Part shown: positions 51,248-64,000 of the stretch, in pieces
Layout of the letters: the number at the start of each line of letters is the position of its first letter
Position numbering within the stretch: the first letter of the stretch is position 1
NCBI GenBank assembly: GCA_037833965.1
Contig: AP031355.1
Span: forward strand, 17,757,501-17,821,500
Origin: Marchantia polymorpha subsp. ruderalis
Taxonomy: Eukaryota > Streptophyta > Marchantiopsida > Marchantiales > Marchantiaceae
Direction of reading: 5' to 3'
Length of the DNA: 64,000 bases
Notes under the pieces: model-generated
Databases searched by the model: none
The model's input: only the letters and a program-made list of their open reading frames with translations
What the model was told of the DNA's origin: nothing
Made by a program: the position numbers and the translations under genes

Positions 51248-53095
51248 AGTGGTGTGGCTGATTACTGCTTCATCACACAAGTGGTCATCAAACGAACCGT
51301 TAGTTCTAGCCAGCTCATGGACTACATTCAGGGCCCATGAAATCGTGAAATACCGTAATTGGAGAAAATATATATAAGTTTTTTTCAAAGATTGCGTCAG
51401 CAAGCACGACATGTATTCCACAACACTGTCTTCGGACGCAAAGTTTACATTCTCTCCATGACAGACCGTCTGTTCACAGTCTTGCACATGGCGTAATCCG
51501 ATGTTTGTTACGGACTTGTCTGAAAAGTATACTCTGATCACAAGCGCTGGCGTAGTTGACAATGGAAGGCGCTTACAGACATCGATCTTACATTCATTGT
51601 TTGACCATGTCTACTTCAACTGTAGACACGTTATTTCCCACAGGACTTTCTCTTCTGCTACTTTTCCTACACATTCAACGCTATCTTAAGGATCTGCTTC
51701 ATGATACTTGTATGTTTTTGGGCCTCTCAAATTTTCGCTTTCCTTGAAAGGCCTGAAAAACTGCAAAGCTATGTCCGCAAGATTTAGTTTTGCCACATAA
51801 TAACTCTAAATTGGAGGTAAGTTGTTAAGCATTTTCAGGAGTTTACGGTCCTTCAGACATTGTTTACGTCAACTAGCAAAAATCTCAAAACTTAGTCAAT
51901 ACGTCTTCTATCATTCATCGGAAAATAAATTCTATCACTCTGATATTCGATATATCATGACGATTGGCTGAGAATTCGAACCATATGATAGGACTTCAAG
52001 ATTATCAATATTATACGTAGATAATTGTTTCTATAGTAATAGCCATGTATAGTAATGCCTGTCCCTGGGCTGCAGAGCCCGGAATGTCATCTATTAGGCA
52101 AGCAGATGCGTCCTCTCAAGCCCTTAGCAGTCGGTGTCTGAAACCAAAGCCAGAGCTCTCAAATCAGGTATAAGTGTTATGTATGTTTAATTTTCGTTAT
52201 TATCGTGATGCCCTCACACTGTTTTGTGGTCTAAATTAGTGGAATATGCCAGAAGATCGTACTCGTGATTATGGAAGCTTATTCTGTGAGCGTGTGTCGA
52301 TATCGCCTCCACGATTTGCCTTTGTATTTAATAACGAAGGAGAAAGGTACCTTTCCAACTTCAAGTTCCGGTGTCAGACCCTGACGAGAAGGGCTAATTG
52401 TTGAGTGCATCAGTTCCCATACACGAATTTTTAATTCGGAAGCCACAGCTGAAGGCTGAATCTACCCTTCCAGATTCCTGGGATGTTAGTCAAGAGCAAT
52501 TGTGCTCTTCACGAAAACATTTCCCGAAGCTATATTCAAGTGCAGCTGTTAGAATAGCTTTTCACATGAAGAAAGCTATTATGAAAGGCCTCGCCCGCGC
52601 ATACAAACATCAGTCCATCCAAATCCATGAAAATCAGTAAGTTTCTGCCACTGGTTATGTTAGAAGTCGTATCGGGATATTTTGAATTCACAAACTGGCC
52701 ATAAACTTGTTGATCGAGTCTTTCAAGCTCGCGTAAATCAATTTATTCTTCTCAACAGAATCAGTCTCTGGAGAAACTTACATTCGACAATCCCTGACGA
52801 ATCTCTGGAACCTCTCTAATCCAACCTCCTCGTTCCAGTTTGCAGCAGTTGTAGACTATGACGTACATCCCTTTCCTACGCTTGGTGGTATGATTCCGAA
52901 CGGAGGAAGCTCAAACAACCAGAGCAGGGCAAGATCCTCGCGAGTCTACAAATGGAACTTATTCTGATGTTCTGGAAATGAATTAATGAATCTATCTATT
53001 CTATCAATCTGTCAAAAAATGCTGTGAGACTAAAAATCCCCGACCTGTTTCTAATTGAATTGATCTAAAACATGTCGAGTCTCTAGAAGGACCTA
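51248..53095. other. Host stretch downstream of peroxidase B
   Basis: No gene recognised up to about 52740. 52745-53070 is the conserved downstream part shared with peroxidase A. Confidence 0.5.
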
Positions 53096-54593
53096 CTAAT
53101 TTACGAACTGACATGTCTTGCGGATTTCACCCTCGGTACCAGTGAGCACACCAAGGTTTCCCATTTTCACCATGCCAGCGGCGAATTCTGTAAAGAAGCT
53201 TGAGCGAGGTTTGGAGAAAGTAGTGACGACTTTCTTGCCTACAGGGTTGGTAATGAGGGTGGAGTCGGTCATGAAAATTCCCTTGCCCTGCAGCACATTT
53301 TTGTAGTAGGCTCGGTCGAAGTTGTTCGCTGTGGAGTCGATGAAGATTGTGTTGGTCCTGTTACCCTGAGGGCAAAGCTTCTTGAGGAAGACAGCGAAGT
53401 TCTTATTCATGGCAGGGTCGGTGTCATTGGCATCATCCCTTCCAGTGAAGTTGTAGAGATGGGGGAGGATTCCATTGCAGTGAGACCGACCGATAGTGTG
53501 TGCACCTGCACAGAATGCAGCCAGAACAAATATCAGTTCTGCCCTTGAGGTACCCACCTTTCTGTTCTTAAGCAAAAGAGGATACTTGACTTCGTTGCGT
53601 TTTTTATCTATACGCAAATTTAGTGCAAGCAGCTGAAATGACAGAATGCAAGGATTCCAGACCTGAGAGTGTGATCATTTCTCTGGCACCGAACCCCTTG
53701 GCAGCAAAGTTAGCAACGAGCCCACTGAAGTTGAGCACAGGGAATGGTAGATTTGTGTCAGCCATCAAGGCTGTGGAGTTCCCTCCATCTCTGCGACCCA
53801 AAGCGACGGACCAAGTTGGGCCTCCAACCTGTCAATGCGACGGAGGCAGAAAGATTTGCAAGACTTAGAATTCGAGAGATGGGTAGATCCGATGCGAAAT
53901 GTGTAAACAAAAACCCTTCTGTAAATGTCAAGTATGCAGCTGGCGGGATGATGTTAAAAGAATGGAGACCGACCTTGGCTGTGGCGTCACGGGCAGCAAG
54001 GATGAGAATATCTGCGCAGGACACAACTCCTGGGCAGGATTGTTCTAGAGCTGCCTTAATTTCATCGATCTCTGCAACTCCTCTGAGGCCGAAGTTCACA
54101 TGAGCTTCCCTCTCCGCTTGGTTGGTTTCGGTCGAGTTCAAGAGAACAGAGCCATCGCAGCCCTGGAATCATCAGATAAACAAAATATCGGCTGCTAGTG
54201 AGCAACACTGCTCTTAATTACCACTTTCTAGCAACACTTCCTCTGCACTTCTAAAGTCCGGGAAGACATTCTCAGCAAATATAATTCTCTTGGAATGTTC
54301 ACGTCATCAGAAGTTGATACAAATCAGTGTGGATGTGGATCATGAATTCGTACCCCGACCCAGCAATCATGGAACTGTAACCTGTTGAAGGCACCAGCAA
54401 AGTTTCTGTCCTTCTTGAGGAACTTGGTGACGTATGCATCGACGATGGAAGCTGCTTGAGGGCAGCTTTCATAGTAAAAGTCCTCAGACAGACCAGCTGC
54501 GTAGGGACTCATCGCAGTGCATGCGCATACTGTTGCCAAAAGTACAACGCTCACCAAAAGCGCATTGGGGCCATTGGCGCTTGCTGATGCCAT
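53096..54593 (-). CDS. Class III peroxidase B (four exons, intact)
   Basis: Exons at 54354-54593, 53974-54162, 53663-53828 and 53096-53505 have exactly the lengths of gene A (240, 189, 166, 410 bp), with GT-AG junctions and 334 codons. The hydrophobic leader ([16 protein letters not shown]) is a secretion signal. The distal RLQFHDC and proximal GAHTIGRSHC motifs and the paired cysteines are present. Differences from A concentrate in the signal peptide and in introns. Enzyme role as for A. Likely a recent tandem duplicate, later separated by the giant LTR insertion. Confidence 0.92.
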
Positions 54594-54898
54594 CTTCGCT
54601 CGCTGCAAAGTAAGCTGTTCGCATAGCATCGTACGAGACAGTTAGAACAGCAGACAATGAATGGGAGGACTTTGTAAATCTGACTATGTCCACTCCTTAG
54701 TGAATTCATCAGAACAGTCTGTCTTAACAATGTCACTGGACAATTCACCGGAGACTGTGAATCATATTTAAAATACTCGAACTCAATTCGAAAACAGTGT
54801 TGCGTAATAATGGTACCTGCTGATGGCACTTCGTTGCAAGGAGATACAGCTGGGCTCGAAGAATGAGCCAATGATGATTACCTTCATCAAAGAACAGG

Positions 54899-54906
54899 CA
54901 TTTATA
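54899..54906 (-). promoter_or_regulatory. TATA box of peroxidase B
   Basis: Minus TATAAATG at the same relative place as in A. A 5'-UTR intron is plausible: AG/GTACC at 54816, and the acceptor tttgcag nine bases before the ATG. Confidence 0.6.
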
Positions 54907-57900
54907 GTTCTGTTGAAATCAACAGTTGCTTGAGCAGGCGGGCATGATTTCCATCGTGCATGGGATCCTTTCATTTAGGATTGATAACTGGCCTCGCAAA
55001 TGCCAGCAGACAAAAGTCGGCATATGATGTGGATTCGGAGAAGGATCTCTCTCGTGCATGAGATGTGCATTGGGAAACGCTTGACTTTTTCTGAAACTTG
55101 AGATGAATTCAACGCTTGTACAGTCCGCATGCTACAGAGAAGGTTTCGTGTGTGCGTCTGCAGAGAGTATATACTGGAGCGATTTGTTTCGAAGCCCTCA
55201 GGTGACACAAGATGTTTCCCTTGAGTTTTAAATTGCAACGTAGTCTCTCAGGGAACATGCAGCACAGTCGTTACACAGAATCAATACCTTAACAGAGGTT
55301 TAAGGATGTCCTCGTATTGTGAAAGTGGTAAATCGTCAATGGAAGCCTTCTGTTGTTTCTGGATGCATGAAAGCCAGCAACATTCAATATATGTTGCCAG
55401 AGATGCAACTAAAAGTTGATGGTTACAATCTTCTTTCACAATGTGTCTGAACTGATAATCTACTTACGGTTGTCTGACCACTGCCTCTCTATCTTGGTTT
55501 GTTCTAAGTCATCCCGTCCTCAATTACAAACCACTAGTCGACCTCATATTAGAAACAGGAATTGAAGGAATTTTGTGTATGACTCTTTATTACATAATGT
55601 GGTCTTTCTGTCATCAGCAATGTCTGGATTCCATGTCCGAGCAGGACCCTGGATTGCAGTTGTCACCTGTAAATAATAAATTCTGTAAGGAAGATCAGAT
55701 GGCTTCAACCGGAGAATTACTCAGCTATTAGCCTGAGGGAATATTCCATATTTTGCACAGGCCAAGCCCTAATTTATCGGTACATAATCTCACCATGTTT
55801 TTGCTTCTGCAACTGTCTGTATTTTTTACAGTAGAATAAGAACTAGATATGTATACAAAGCGCGTATTTTTGAGGACAGTGTCTTTTGGTTTCAGGAAAG
55901 GAACACGAATACATTACTGAAAGCACTCACATAAGTCATTGTCACTGCCTTTAAGTGATTAGTAAGACTAAGTCGTAACCTCCTACAGTTATATTGTAAA
56001 GAGATTATTCGATGTCGCATTGCGTGGGCGATATTGTGTGTGCTTCGAGCATAATTCTCGGAGCCAACATCAGATTAAAGCCATGAATTGCAAATGACAA
56101 ATATATATATATATGGATTAACCAAGGAAATACGTGTATACATCTTCAAAGAGATGAATCTATGCATGCTTTATCGTTTCCATCCAGGATCTAGATTTCA
56201 ATCTATGTAATATACGTGATTCCAGGGGTTTGTTCCTCTTTGATTGCCTGCAGTTACGGCACGAGCTACATGAAGTAGTATCTATACAGCATCAGATTCA
56301 AACCAAGCTGGCTCACGCGTATACATGTTCTTTTGACATACTGGTTCGCCACGTCCCTTTAGTCTCCAAGATTTCAGACACCTCTTGAGAATCTTGGGAA
56401 TTAAGTTGAACATTGTACGAAGAGCGAGCAGATTGGTATGCATTGCGAGGCTGGATGAAAACGAAATGCTTCCCTTAATGAGAAACTCCTGGAAAGATGA
56501 CATCTGGGGCTACATCTAAATCGGTCCGGGAAAAAAGAAATTGTACACCAACTCGACAACATTTTCACAAATCAAGTGACGCTCACGGAATAAGCTTATG
56601 GAAGTGACACAGCACCCCATGAACATTTAAAACATCTCCTGCACTTCCAAAGCTCCTATCTCCTATTGCAAGGTTTGGATTGTAACCAGGGGATATAATC
56701 TCGAGGTATAGTATTAACAGTATTAGTATTAACTTTGAGGCAGATTAACCAGTCCTCTCTCATTTTGAGGGTAGAACGGACCCAGAGTGACTCCTGAGAC
56801 TCAAGAGCTTAGGCGCATTCTGCCATGGCGATTGAAGTATATGGGTCGAGTAGAGAGTCACATGCGATAGGAAGTCGAGTTTGATTGAAGAAGTGGGACG
56901 CGAACCCATGAGTTAAAGGATGAAAAAGACTTAGACCAATAGACGATACGAAATGCACACCAGTTTTGGTTTCGATGAGAAGAGATGGTTTTAATCTTCA
57001 AGATTGTCAAACAGATATAGGAATTTGAAACTTAACGCATTCCGGAAAAGAGTTGCCAAACTAAACTTCAAACTAAATCTCCTCGCGTTAACTGCACCAT
57101 TTAGGAGTGCATGCATAAGGCGGAGATGATCTTGAAATTCTTCAAGTGCGTAAACGCTTAGCACTAGATGGTAATGGTAAATAGATCAAGCCAGTGGGAC
57201 CCAAAGGGTCAAAAGGCTGAAAAACACGATACAACAAGAGTAAAGTTGCTTGAATACTCCACAAGAGAGAGAACTGGGAGAGGTGAAGACTTCTGACTGA
57301 CTGTCAAGGTCGTGACATACATTAGTGGTCACTCTTAGCATGAGAGTAAAGTTCCTTGACTATTCCACACGAGAGAAAACCGGAAGAAGTGAAGGCTTCT
57401 TGTCTTAAGGTAATACTAACCAACTGTCAAGGTTCGTGACATACATTAGCGGTCACTTTGTACAGGCGGGTCCAACTTTACAACTTCTAGTAGTATATAT
57501 ATATATAGAGAGAGTCTTAGGATATTGTCCCAGGACAAATACTCTCGTCAACATAATTTGTACATATTTTTTAGCTATCAATACTACTTCTAGTTTTTTC
57601 ACTTGGAATTTTAACATTTTTAAATCTCACTTCAATCTAATCTTTTGTTCAATAGTAAATTTGTCGTCCACATCAGTTTGTCGAGAGTGCACTACTAGTC
57701 TTGTACTCAAAATTTTGAATTTTTCACTTCACATGATCACTCGGAGCAAGGGATGCAAACATATGCTATTTCATTTACTTGTGAACCTCCAAGCTTCTCG
57801 AAGTCAATATAGATGACGAATCCAACATCTTGATGCATGACTTAGTTTTCATACTACAACAGCCACAAAGAGAGAATGCCTACGAAGAAAATGACGTGAA

Positions 57901-58949
57901 ACAACCCCACGTTGCTTGCGCGTCAATCCAGTTTAATTAGCAAGTCCGGTTTCACAACCGCCAAAAGAACCTCGAATCAACTTGCCAAAGAAGTTTGACT
58001 GAGATTGTACAAAAATTTGAGATTTCATCAATCAAGTTTGACTTAACTTCCGTCTTTAACCACACAGATTGTTAATAGAAGACTTAAAAATCACACTTAT
58101 TGGATCACTTCTTAGGAGAACCGCTTATCTTGGTTATTGTCACTATTGGAGATATATTTCTCACTTCTGGAAGAATATTTTCAATTTCAGATCAAAGGCA
58201 GAATTTTGAAATTACTCTAAAGTAATTTGAAAATATATTAACAGAAGTGAAGAATTTTTTCAATGACGGTTGCGACCAGCTTCAAAATACTTTGCAAAAT
58301 GTCAATAACTGACATGTGACATTGAATGGAATGATAAGGTTCTCATCATCATGTTTCAACGAGGTCTACTCAACAATATCAAAATTTTGTTGTTGAACTT
58401 AGCCAAACAAATTACTTTCTCATATGTTATTCTCATAAAGAAATAATTTTAACAACTGGCTTTTGGAGCAGCGAGAGAGCCGACAATTGCTTTTTGAAAT
58501 ATATTAAACAAATTACACAACTTTTGCATGCCAAATATCTTCAAGCATTTTGAGCTCAAACCACATGAAAATTGATATTTTGAGAGATAATAAAATAAAG
58601 CAAAAAAAGACAAATAACTATTTTCAGAAGCACTTGTGTTTTATTTGGAGAGTAAAGTTTTGAACTAAAATAAGAGCATTCTGAAACCTCAAGGGCCAAA
58701 GGCGCGCAAATTTTGAAGCAGTTGAAGCATTTTCAAGCCAAGACACAAGAACACTAGATTTCAAAATAAATTAGGCGGTTGTTTTATTTTATTTTATGAA
58801 CATATGGGTTTTTCTTCAAAAATGAAGAAGATTACATCTACCATGACCAAATAGTAGTTAAAAGTTTACTTACTACTAGACTATATACAAGCTAAAGAGT
58901 TTCATTTTCCATCGATCCCAAGTAAAATTTTTGGGCTACATGATTTTAA
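54907..58949. other. Upstream part of peroxidase unit B and AT-rich DNA
   Basis: No gene recognised. 56220-56320 resembles 37030-37140. From about 57480 the sequence is AT-rich and probably includes the unrecognisable 5' half of the chromovirus. Microsatellites: (TA)n near 56101 and 57495. Confidence 0.5.
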
Positions 58950-60990
58950 GAGAGTATATTTCCATGATGCAAAGAAGATTAGAACAATCACTGATGGAAA
59001 AAATCCAACTACAATTTCAAACGTACAATGATTATTCAATATTGCAAATTTCTATCAAATCTTCATAAAAACATTTCCAAGATTGCTACTCCTTTAACAT
59101 GATTGTCTTATAAAGACAAGCTTGAGTAGAATGTGAAAATAAATCAAGATTTTGAAATTCTGAAGAAGTTATTTACAAATATGACTATACTTACTCATCT
59201 TTGTGCTTGGCGCACTGTTGTTGTTTTTGTGAGGTGAAACCCAGACGCGTCAATGGCTGGTTGAAAATTATTTTAATTTCCATCCTAACCTCTAAAAGCT
59301 GTTCTTTCAAGAAACGAATGCATTTGATTTTGTCCTTGAAGCAATCCTTTCATAACATGACAAAGACGGATGACTCCAACCTATTGCGTTTCTTTCGCAA
59401 CAAATTCCTACTTCTGAAATCAATTTTAAGATTCAAAACAAAGAGCTCTTAACCATTCTTGATCGGTTCCAAGAGTGGCATTACTTTCTATAAATCGTTC
59501 AAGATAAGATCAAGGTCTATCTTCATAGCAATCACAAGAACCTTGATACTTCATGTCTTTGTAGTTATTGAATCAAAAACAAACTCATTCAATGATATGG
59601 CTTTAGCGTTTTGTTATGTGTATATGTGTTGTATATAATTAGCATTGGATTTAAGTTAATTCTAGTTGAGTTAATCTTAGACAGAGGCCAGGTTTTGGAT
59701 CATTACCGCAGTAGAGCATAGTTGTGCATATTCCAAAAACTGTCAGTTTTTCCAGTTGAGTTTTTTTGCAAGGGGAAAAACTTTAAGTAGGTTTGCTATG
59801 ATGTCTTGCTAGCTTCAACTTGTAGTCTCCGAGATGTAAAGTGAGTTTGGATTGATTGGTTGTGAATCTTTGGGTTTGAAATCAGTAGAATTTACACGAA
59901 TACTTTCAGTAGTAAGAGTTACTTTCTAATTGTGATACATTTGTGTGTACGCTCTTAATCTTTATTTATGTATGTTTGATTATGGCATGTTAGCAATGAA
60001 GGTTGCACGACATAAATATTCTCACGACAGCTTCAACTTTTTCATCATCTTTTTCATCACGTAAAGATTTCTAACAAATTAAGTCCAATGCTTTGATCTT
60101 AAATTTAAATAACATTGCTTGTCTCTAACTTCTTTTTTGGGGTTGTGTACAAATATCATGGATTTTCTAACAACGTCATATCTACTCGTAATACGCAATT
60201 CACATCCAAGTTTTGACAGTACATGTTCAAAATCCTAGAAATAAAGATCAATTTATCCTTGATGTATCTTCTTGATACAAATGGACTAACTAAACAAAAA
60301 GATCAAATATTGAAGCTACATTATAGATGCTTTATCAATTAACTTTAAGACAATTGGGAAAATCAACTTATAGTTGTAGGGTTTGATTATAACAAAACAT
60401 TTCAAGAATCTATTTACCAAACTCTTTTCTTTGCAAACTATGAATATCATCCATGACTTGACTCTTTGAATTTGAATTTGGAAAAAATTCCTCGCTGAAC
60501 AAGATTTTGTTTCTGAACTTTTGAATATTTGTATAAACATGAAGCCAAGGTTTGCAGAAACTCAAAAGCAGCAGAAGAAAAATGCATATAAATCTGGAAA
60601 GCAAATCCAAACATCTCTGTTGGAAATTAAGTCTGGATTTTGTATCAAAATTAGAAGATTTTCCTACCAAGAGACAAATTTGATTATAGTTATCTTGGAT
60701 CTTTTCTCATGAATAAGCAGATCAACTAGGTAGCATATATACTAGACATGCCATGAAAATTGATAAAGCGTTTTATGTTCTTGTGCTTGAGCCGTATAGA
60801 AAATCGGCTATTCTAGCAAGGTTGTTCGCACCTCCACCACCAATCTAGATAAACAAAAAAGAAATTTATAAGATAATCCAATCTCGCATCAATAGGAAAA
60901 GATTGGAATATCTTGTATATGGGCATGGCTACGAATTAAGCAAACAAACTTGGAAACCTGAATCTAATCTAGTTAGTGTTAAAAGATGAT
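58950..60990 (+). mobile_element. Decayed chromovirus (Ty3/gypsy with chromodomain)
   Basis: In order on the plus strand: RT connection (KKIRTITDGKNPTTISNVQ, FNIANFYQIFIKTF) at ~58975-59090; the RNase H start at ~59307 (AFDFVLEAILS then LQPIAF); NKELLTILDRFQEWHYFL at ~59430; the integrase tail (IWKANPNISVGN, VAYILDMP) at ~60590-60760; and a chromodomain (LEYLVYGHGYE, TWKPESNL) at 60873-60980. Many stops and AT drift are present, so it is old. No LTRs were found. Chromodomain integrases bind modified histones. Confidence 0.82.
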
Positions 60991-62554
60991 AAAAAAATTT
61001 CATCCTATTTAATTGACAAAATTGAACGTCAAAATATTTGTAAACAACAGGTTTGGAACAACACAAAGAAAATCAGGTTCTAACCATTAATTTTAACATG
61101 AAATTATTGTTATAGAACTTTATGTCACTTAGCAATATGATTTGACGTTGCACCACGTGGTCTATCGTCCATGATGAAACATATAATATTGAGATTGGGG
61201 TGTGAAATACATTTGCTATGATCTATCCTGCCAGTGTGAAACGTGCACTGGCCCAAGTGACCGATTTGTTTTACATGACATCATCATGGAGTTTTCCATC
61301 CTGTCTGCTATGCGTTAGATAGCTGATGGGCTCCCTCTCTATCTCTAACACACTCGAATCTACTCGTTAAGCATACAACCACAGACTCAAGTTTGTGACC
61401 TGTTATTCCGACTAAGAGTAAAGCTTCCCCCAATCCATTAATGTCGAATCATAGGACGTCCAGAAAGCTCGTGTAGCTTTGTCTGCAGATGTAGGATCTA
61501 ATTACTGTACCTTCATGAATAATACGAGATATCGCAGGACAGAACAAAAGTCTGGAGGCTTTTTTGGCACCTAGTCAGCAGCCATATGTTCTGCTTCCTG
61601 ACGAACGAAGATATATCGCTGGAATGTGGGACAACTGCACAACTCTAGAGCAAGTGTGCCTTGATTTTAGGATCGCACCGTTTCGTTCGTATTCTCGGAC
61701 ATAAGATATTGTCCGTACGCTTCCATTCACGTTCTGATTTTTCTTTGACTTCAGCGTGAACTTGAGATCCTTGTCTGGGTGCTCCTATTCACGTCATGTT
61801 TATTCCTTGGGCGTGAACATGAGAACCTGCTCTGGCCATGAGTAGATGTCGCTGCCTCTCACCGGAAGAATATTGAAGTGGTCGCCGTTGGGCTAACACT
61901 GCAAGAATCAACAGTATCTTGTGAGCTGTGAGTGCCATGCACGCAGTTTCAGAGTTTGACTCGAAAAGAGATCATACAGCTGCAGTTGTCTGTTCCTCCG
62001 GACAGGTAAATCATGGTAATATTGAATAAAATTCAGCTAATATTACGTCAAAGCCAGCGGGCTTGCACAGTGATAGTGAAAAATGTGGCGCTAGTTACAG
62101 ATATGAATTGAATTAGATCAATCTTGATTTGATTGTTAAGAGAAGCTAGCCTGCACGATTTTGGTAAGAATTTCTGGACGTAATGATCTACTTACAGGTG
62201 GATGGTTAGAAAGTCATCTTTTCGCTGCCAATTTACAAATGAAGGGGCATTTATTCTAGTCTTTTAGGATCTGCAGCTGAATAATGTCGAGAAGTTCAGC
62301 AGTAGTGATTTAGTGCTGCGACTGGATCTTGTTCTTTGAGTGTTACCTACATCAAATCAGGAATCACCGTTATCTTCAGGGCAAGATATGTCCAACACTT
62401 CGTCTTCGAGTTTCCTCAGCATTACTTTCTCATAGTGTACTGGGTCAGATCAAGAGCAATTTCAGTAACCTGTTCAATTGAGTTCTTTCACTTATGCTAT
62501 GGACCTCTCTAGCGTATTCTGTGGGTTTTCTGCACATTTCTTACTCTACTCATG
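60991..62554. other. Host stretch, remainder of peroxidase unit B
   Basis: No gene. 61800-61990 resembles 37660-37800 (gccatgcacgcag). Two imperfect ~60-bp units (attcacgt..gcgtgaac) lie near 61720-61830. Confidence 0.5.
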
Positions 62555-63170
62555 TCACGTCATGTGATCTTCAACTTCGGTTCCTATTGGCACCCCAAGT
62601 CTTCCCATCTTCAAGCATGTAGCGGAGAACGTGGTGACAACTTTCTCGCCCACAGGGCTGATAACGAGGGAAGACTTGGTGACGAAAATTCCTTTGCCCT
62701 GCAGCCCATTTTTCTGTTCCTCAGGGTCGACGGTCCTTGCTGTGGGGTACATGAAGATTGTGTTAGATCTGAGAGTGTAATCATTTCTCTTGCATAGAAT
62801 CCCTCGGCAGCAAAGTTAGCAACCAGCCCGCTGAAGTTCAGCACAGGAAGTGGTAGATTGCTATCAGCTATCAAGGTCGTGTAGTGCACTCAGTCAGTGA
62901 CAAAGAGCGACGGGCGTGATGGTTCCCCGCAGCTGTAAGATAAGAGTCGAACATTCATAGAAAATAGTGAGTCAGCCAGAGTTAAACATGATTGCTTCCA
63001 AAACTTACAGAGTCGTCTTGCTTTCATAAATGCAGGAGAAAGTAATCAATGTAGTATAAAGGTAACTTGGCTGTGGCGTCACGAGCAGACATGATGAGAA
63101 TATCCGAGTAAGATACATCGCCTGGACAGAAATGTTCTAGACCAGCCTTCACTATATCGATCTATGCGGT
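62555..63170 (-). pseudogene. Class III peroxidase C, broken
   Basis: Exon 2 remnant at ~63072-63170 ([18 protein letters not shown]; the SCADIL cysteine is Tyr here). Exon 3 remnant at ~62780-62880 ([17 protein letters not shown]). Exon 4 tail at 62555-62760 (GKGIFVTKSSL, VGEKVVTTFS). Exon 3 runs directly into late exon 4, so intron 3, the proximal-His motif and half of exon 4 are deleted. Exon 1 with the distal His is not found. Confidence 0.88.
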
Positions 63171-64000
63171 TTCTGCATGATTAACGATATGAATCATGCA
63201 TGCAATCCCTGTGATTTAGCGCTGCGAACTGGTCTCAAGAGTGCCTGGAAAAAGAGTTGGTATCTGAGGTCAAGTTAGAGAACGAACTTTTTCATGGAGT
63301 GCATTGACATGGTTTAAGATTTGATATCATTTAATGCTTGGATCCCATATCTGCAGAAATTTTCCATTTGTCCTCGGCTTGCAACAAGTTTAAGGAGGCA
63401 TCATGAGGTCACACGGCATCGGTTCTTATTCTTGCTTGAGATACTTTTGATTACAAAGAAGGACTCGATCCATCCTAAATCATAGAAGGAAGCATACATA
63501 TTTCCAGTAAGGTTGCCGTTTAAACTAATATTGTCCTCGTCATGAAGGATGTCTGGATGACAAGTCGAGCCATAATGTAAACTATTGATCGTAACAAGAG
63601 TGTGAAAATGATAGATTCTCAATCTTTAGCTTGTGAAACTGTCCGGGTTTTGCAGAAGCTTAAACAGTCTCCATTGTAATATCATCCTTGCAGACATTTG
63701 GCCTTGGTAATTGGACTGAGCCTTCAGCAACAATGTGTGTTCGGTTCATCAAATCTCTCAGCTGACGGGAAGAAGCGACTAGCGGCAATGCTTCTCTTGT
63801 TCTCAGTGCAATGTCATTTATCTCGATTCAATTCAAAGCACCAATTTTCTGACAATTCTGAAGAGTCACCCTTCAACTTTCATCCTTCAACTTTCATCCT
63901 GACTTCTTGAAGTTTCGTGTTGACCGCCCGAAAGTGATAAACCATTAGCAAACTGATGACACATTGCAGAGTGCGGCTAGAATCGTCCATGTTAGTTCCT
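63171..64000. other. Upstream part of peroxidase unit C
   Basis: No gene. 63440-63490 and 63690-63750 resemble pieces upstream of gene A (36395-36440 and 36650-36710). Confidence 0.5.

Noticed and set aside
51243-51270. Primer-binding site after the giant LTR (tggtgtggctg)
   Set aside because: It does not fit a tRNA 3' end and lies outside the TACTG duplication, so it is host DNA.
56880-56960. tRNA-like text near gggacgcgaacccatgag
   Set aside because: No acceptor pairing or D/T arms in register could be drawn.
57436-57816. 126-codon open frame
   Set aside because: AT-rich, no motif and no codon signal; it lies where the chromovirus 5' half would be but shows no gag feature.

Overview
The window looks like nuclear DNA of a land plant, most likely from a lineage with swimming sperm (bryophyte, lycophyte or fern grade). 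It holds intron-containing class III peroxidase genes and decayed genes of plant families (TPD1-like secreted protein, SAWADEE chromatin reader, GT4-type glycosyltransferase). It also holds a dynein heavy chain pseudogene, a class that seed plants with non-motile sperm have lost. No taxon was confirmed by a search.

Layout. Positions 1-11375 are nested LTR retrotransposon DNA. The tail of a giant LTR family (1-817) abuts a minus-strand copy of the same family (818-1111 and 10005-10539). That copy is split by element 1 (1112-9999, minus strand), which has a perfect 5-bp target duplication, a primer site matching tRNA-Gly(UCC), an intact gag-protease frame and a pol that loses its integrase in a deletion running into the 3' LTR. 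Positions 11376-33600 are old host DNA: a 128-bp tandem repeat, dynein and GT4 pseudogenes, foldback elements, many near-perfect hairpins, and a duplicated ~4.1-kb block (17.7-21.8 kb and 29.0-33.1 kb). Each block carries a SAWADEE pseudogene, a copia RNase H scrap and TPD1-like fragments in opposite orientation at its two ends.

From about 33.9 kb to the right edge lies a tandem class III peroxidase array: two apparently intact four-exon genes (34259-35784 and 53096-54593, minus strand) and a broken third (62555-63170). The array is interrupted twice. A 13.2-kb composite at 38002-51242 is bounded by a perfect TACTG duplication. A heavily decayed chromovirus lies at about 58950-60990.

The composite is the most unusual object. 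After removing the young Ty3/gypsy element 2 (40802-48663, minus strand, LTRs almost identical), what remains has one U3 start, one TATA box, one R-U5 and one end. It reads as a solo LTR of about 5.4 kb whose U3 carries a ~970-codon open frame (N-terminal globular region, Pro/Ser/Ala-rich middle, C-terminal coiled coil). Element 2 sits inside that frame. The same LTR families are dense in two short motifs: the palindrome CCTGTGCACAGG and a sense-strand CTTCGG (cUUCGg tetraloop) hairpin.

All similarities were judged by eye from the sequence and from memory of the families; no alignment or database search was run.
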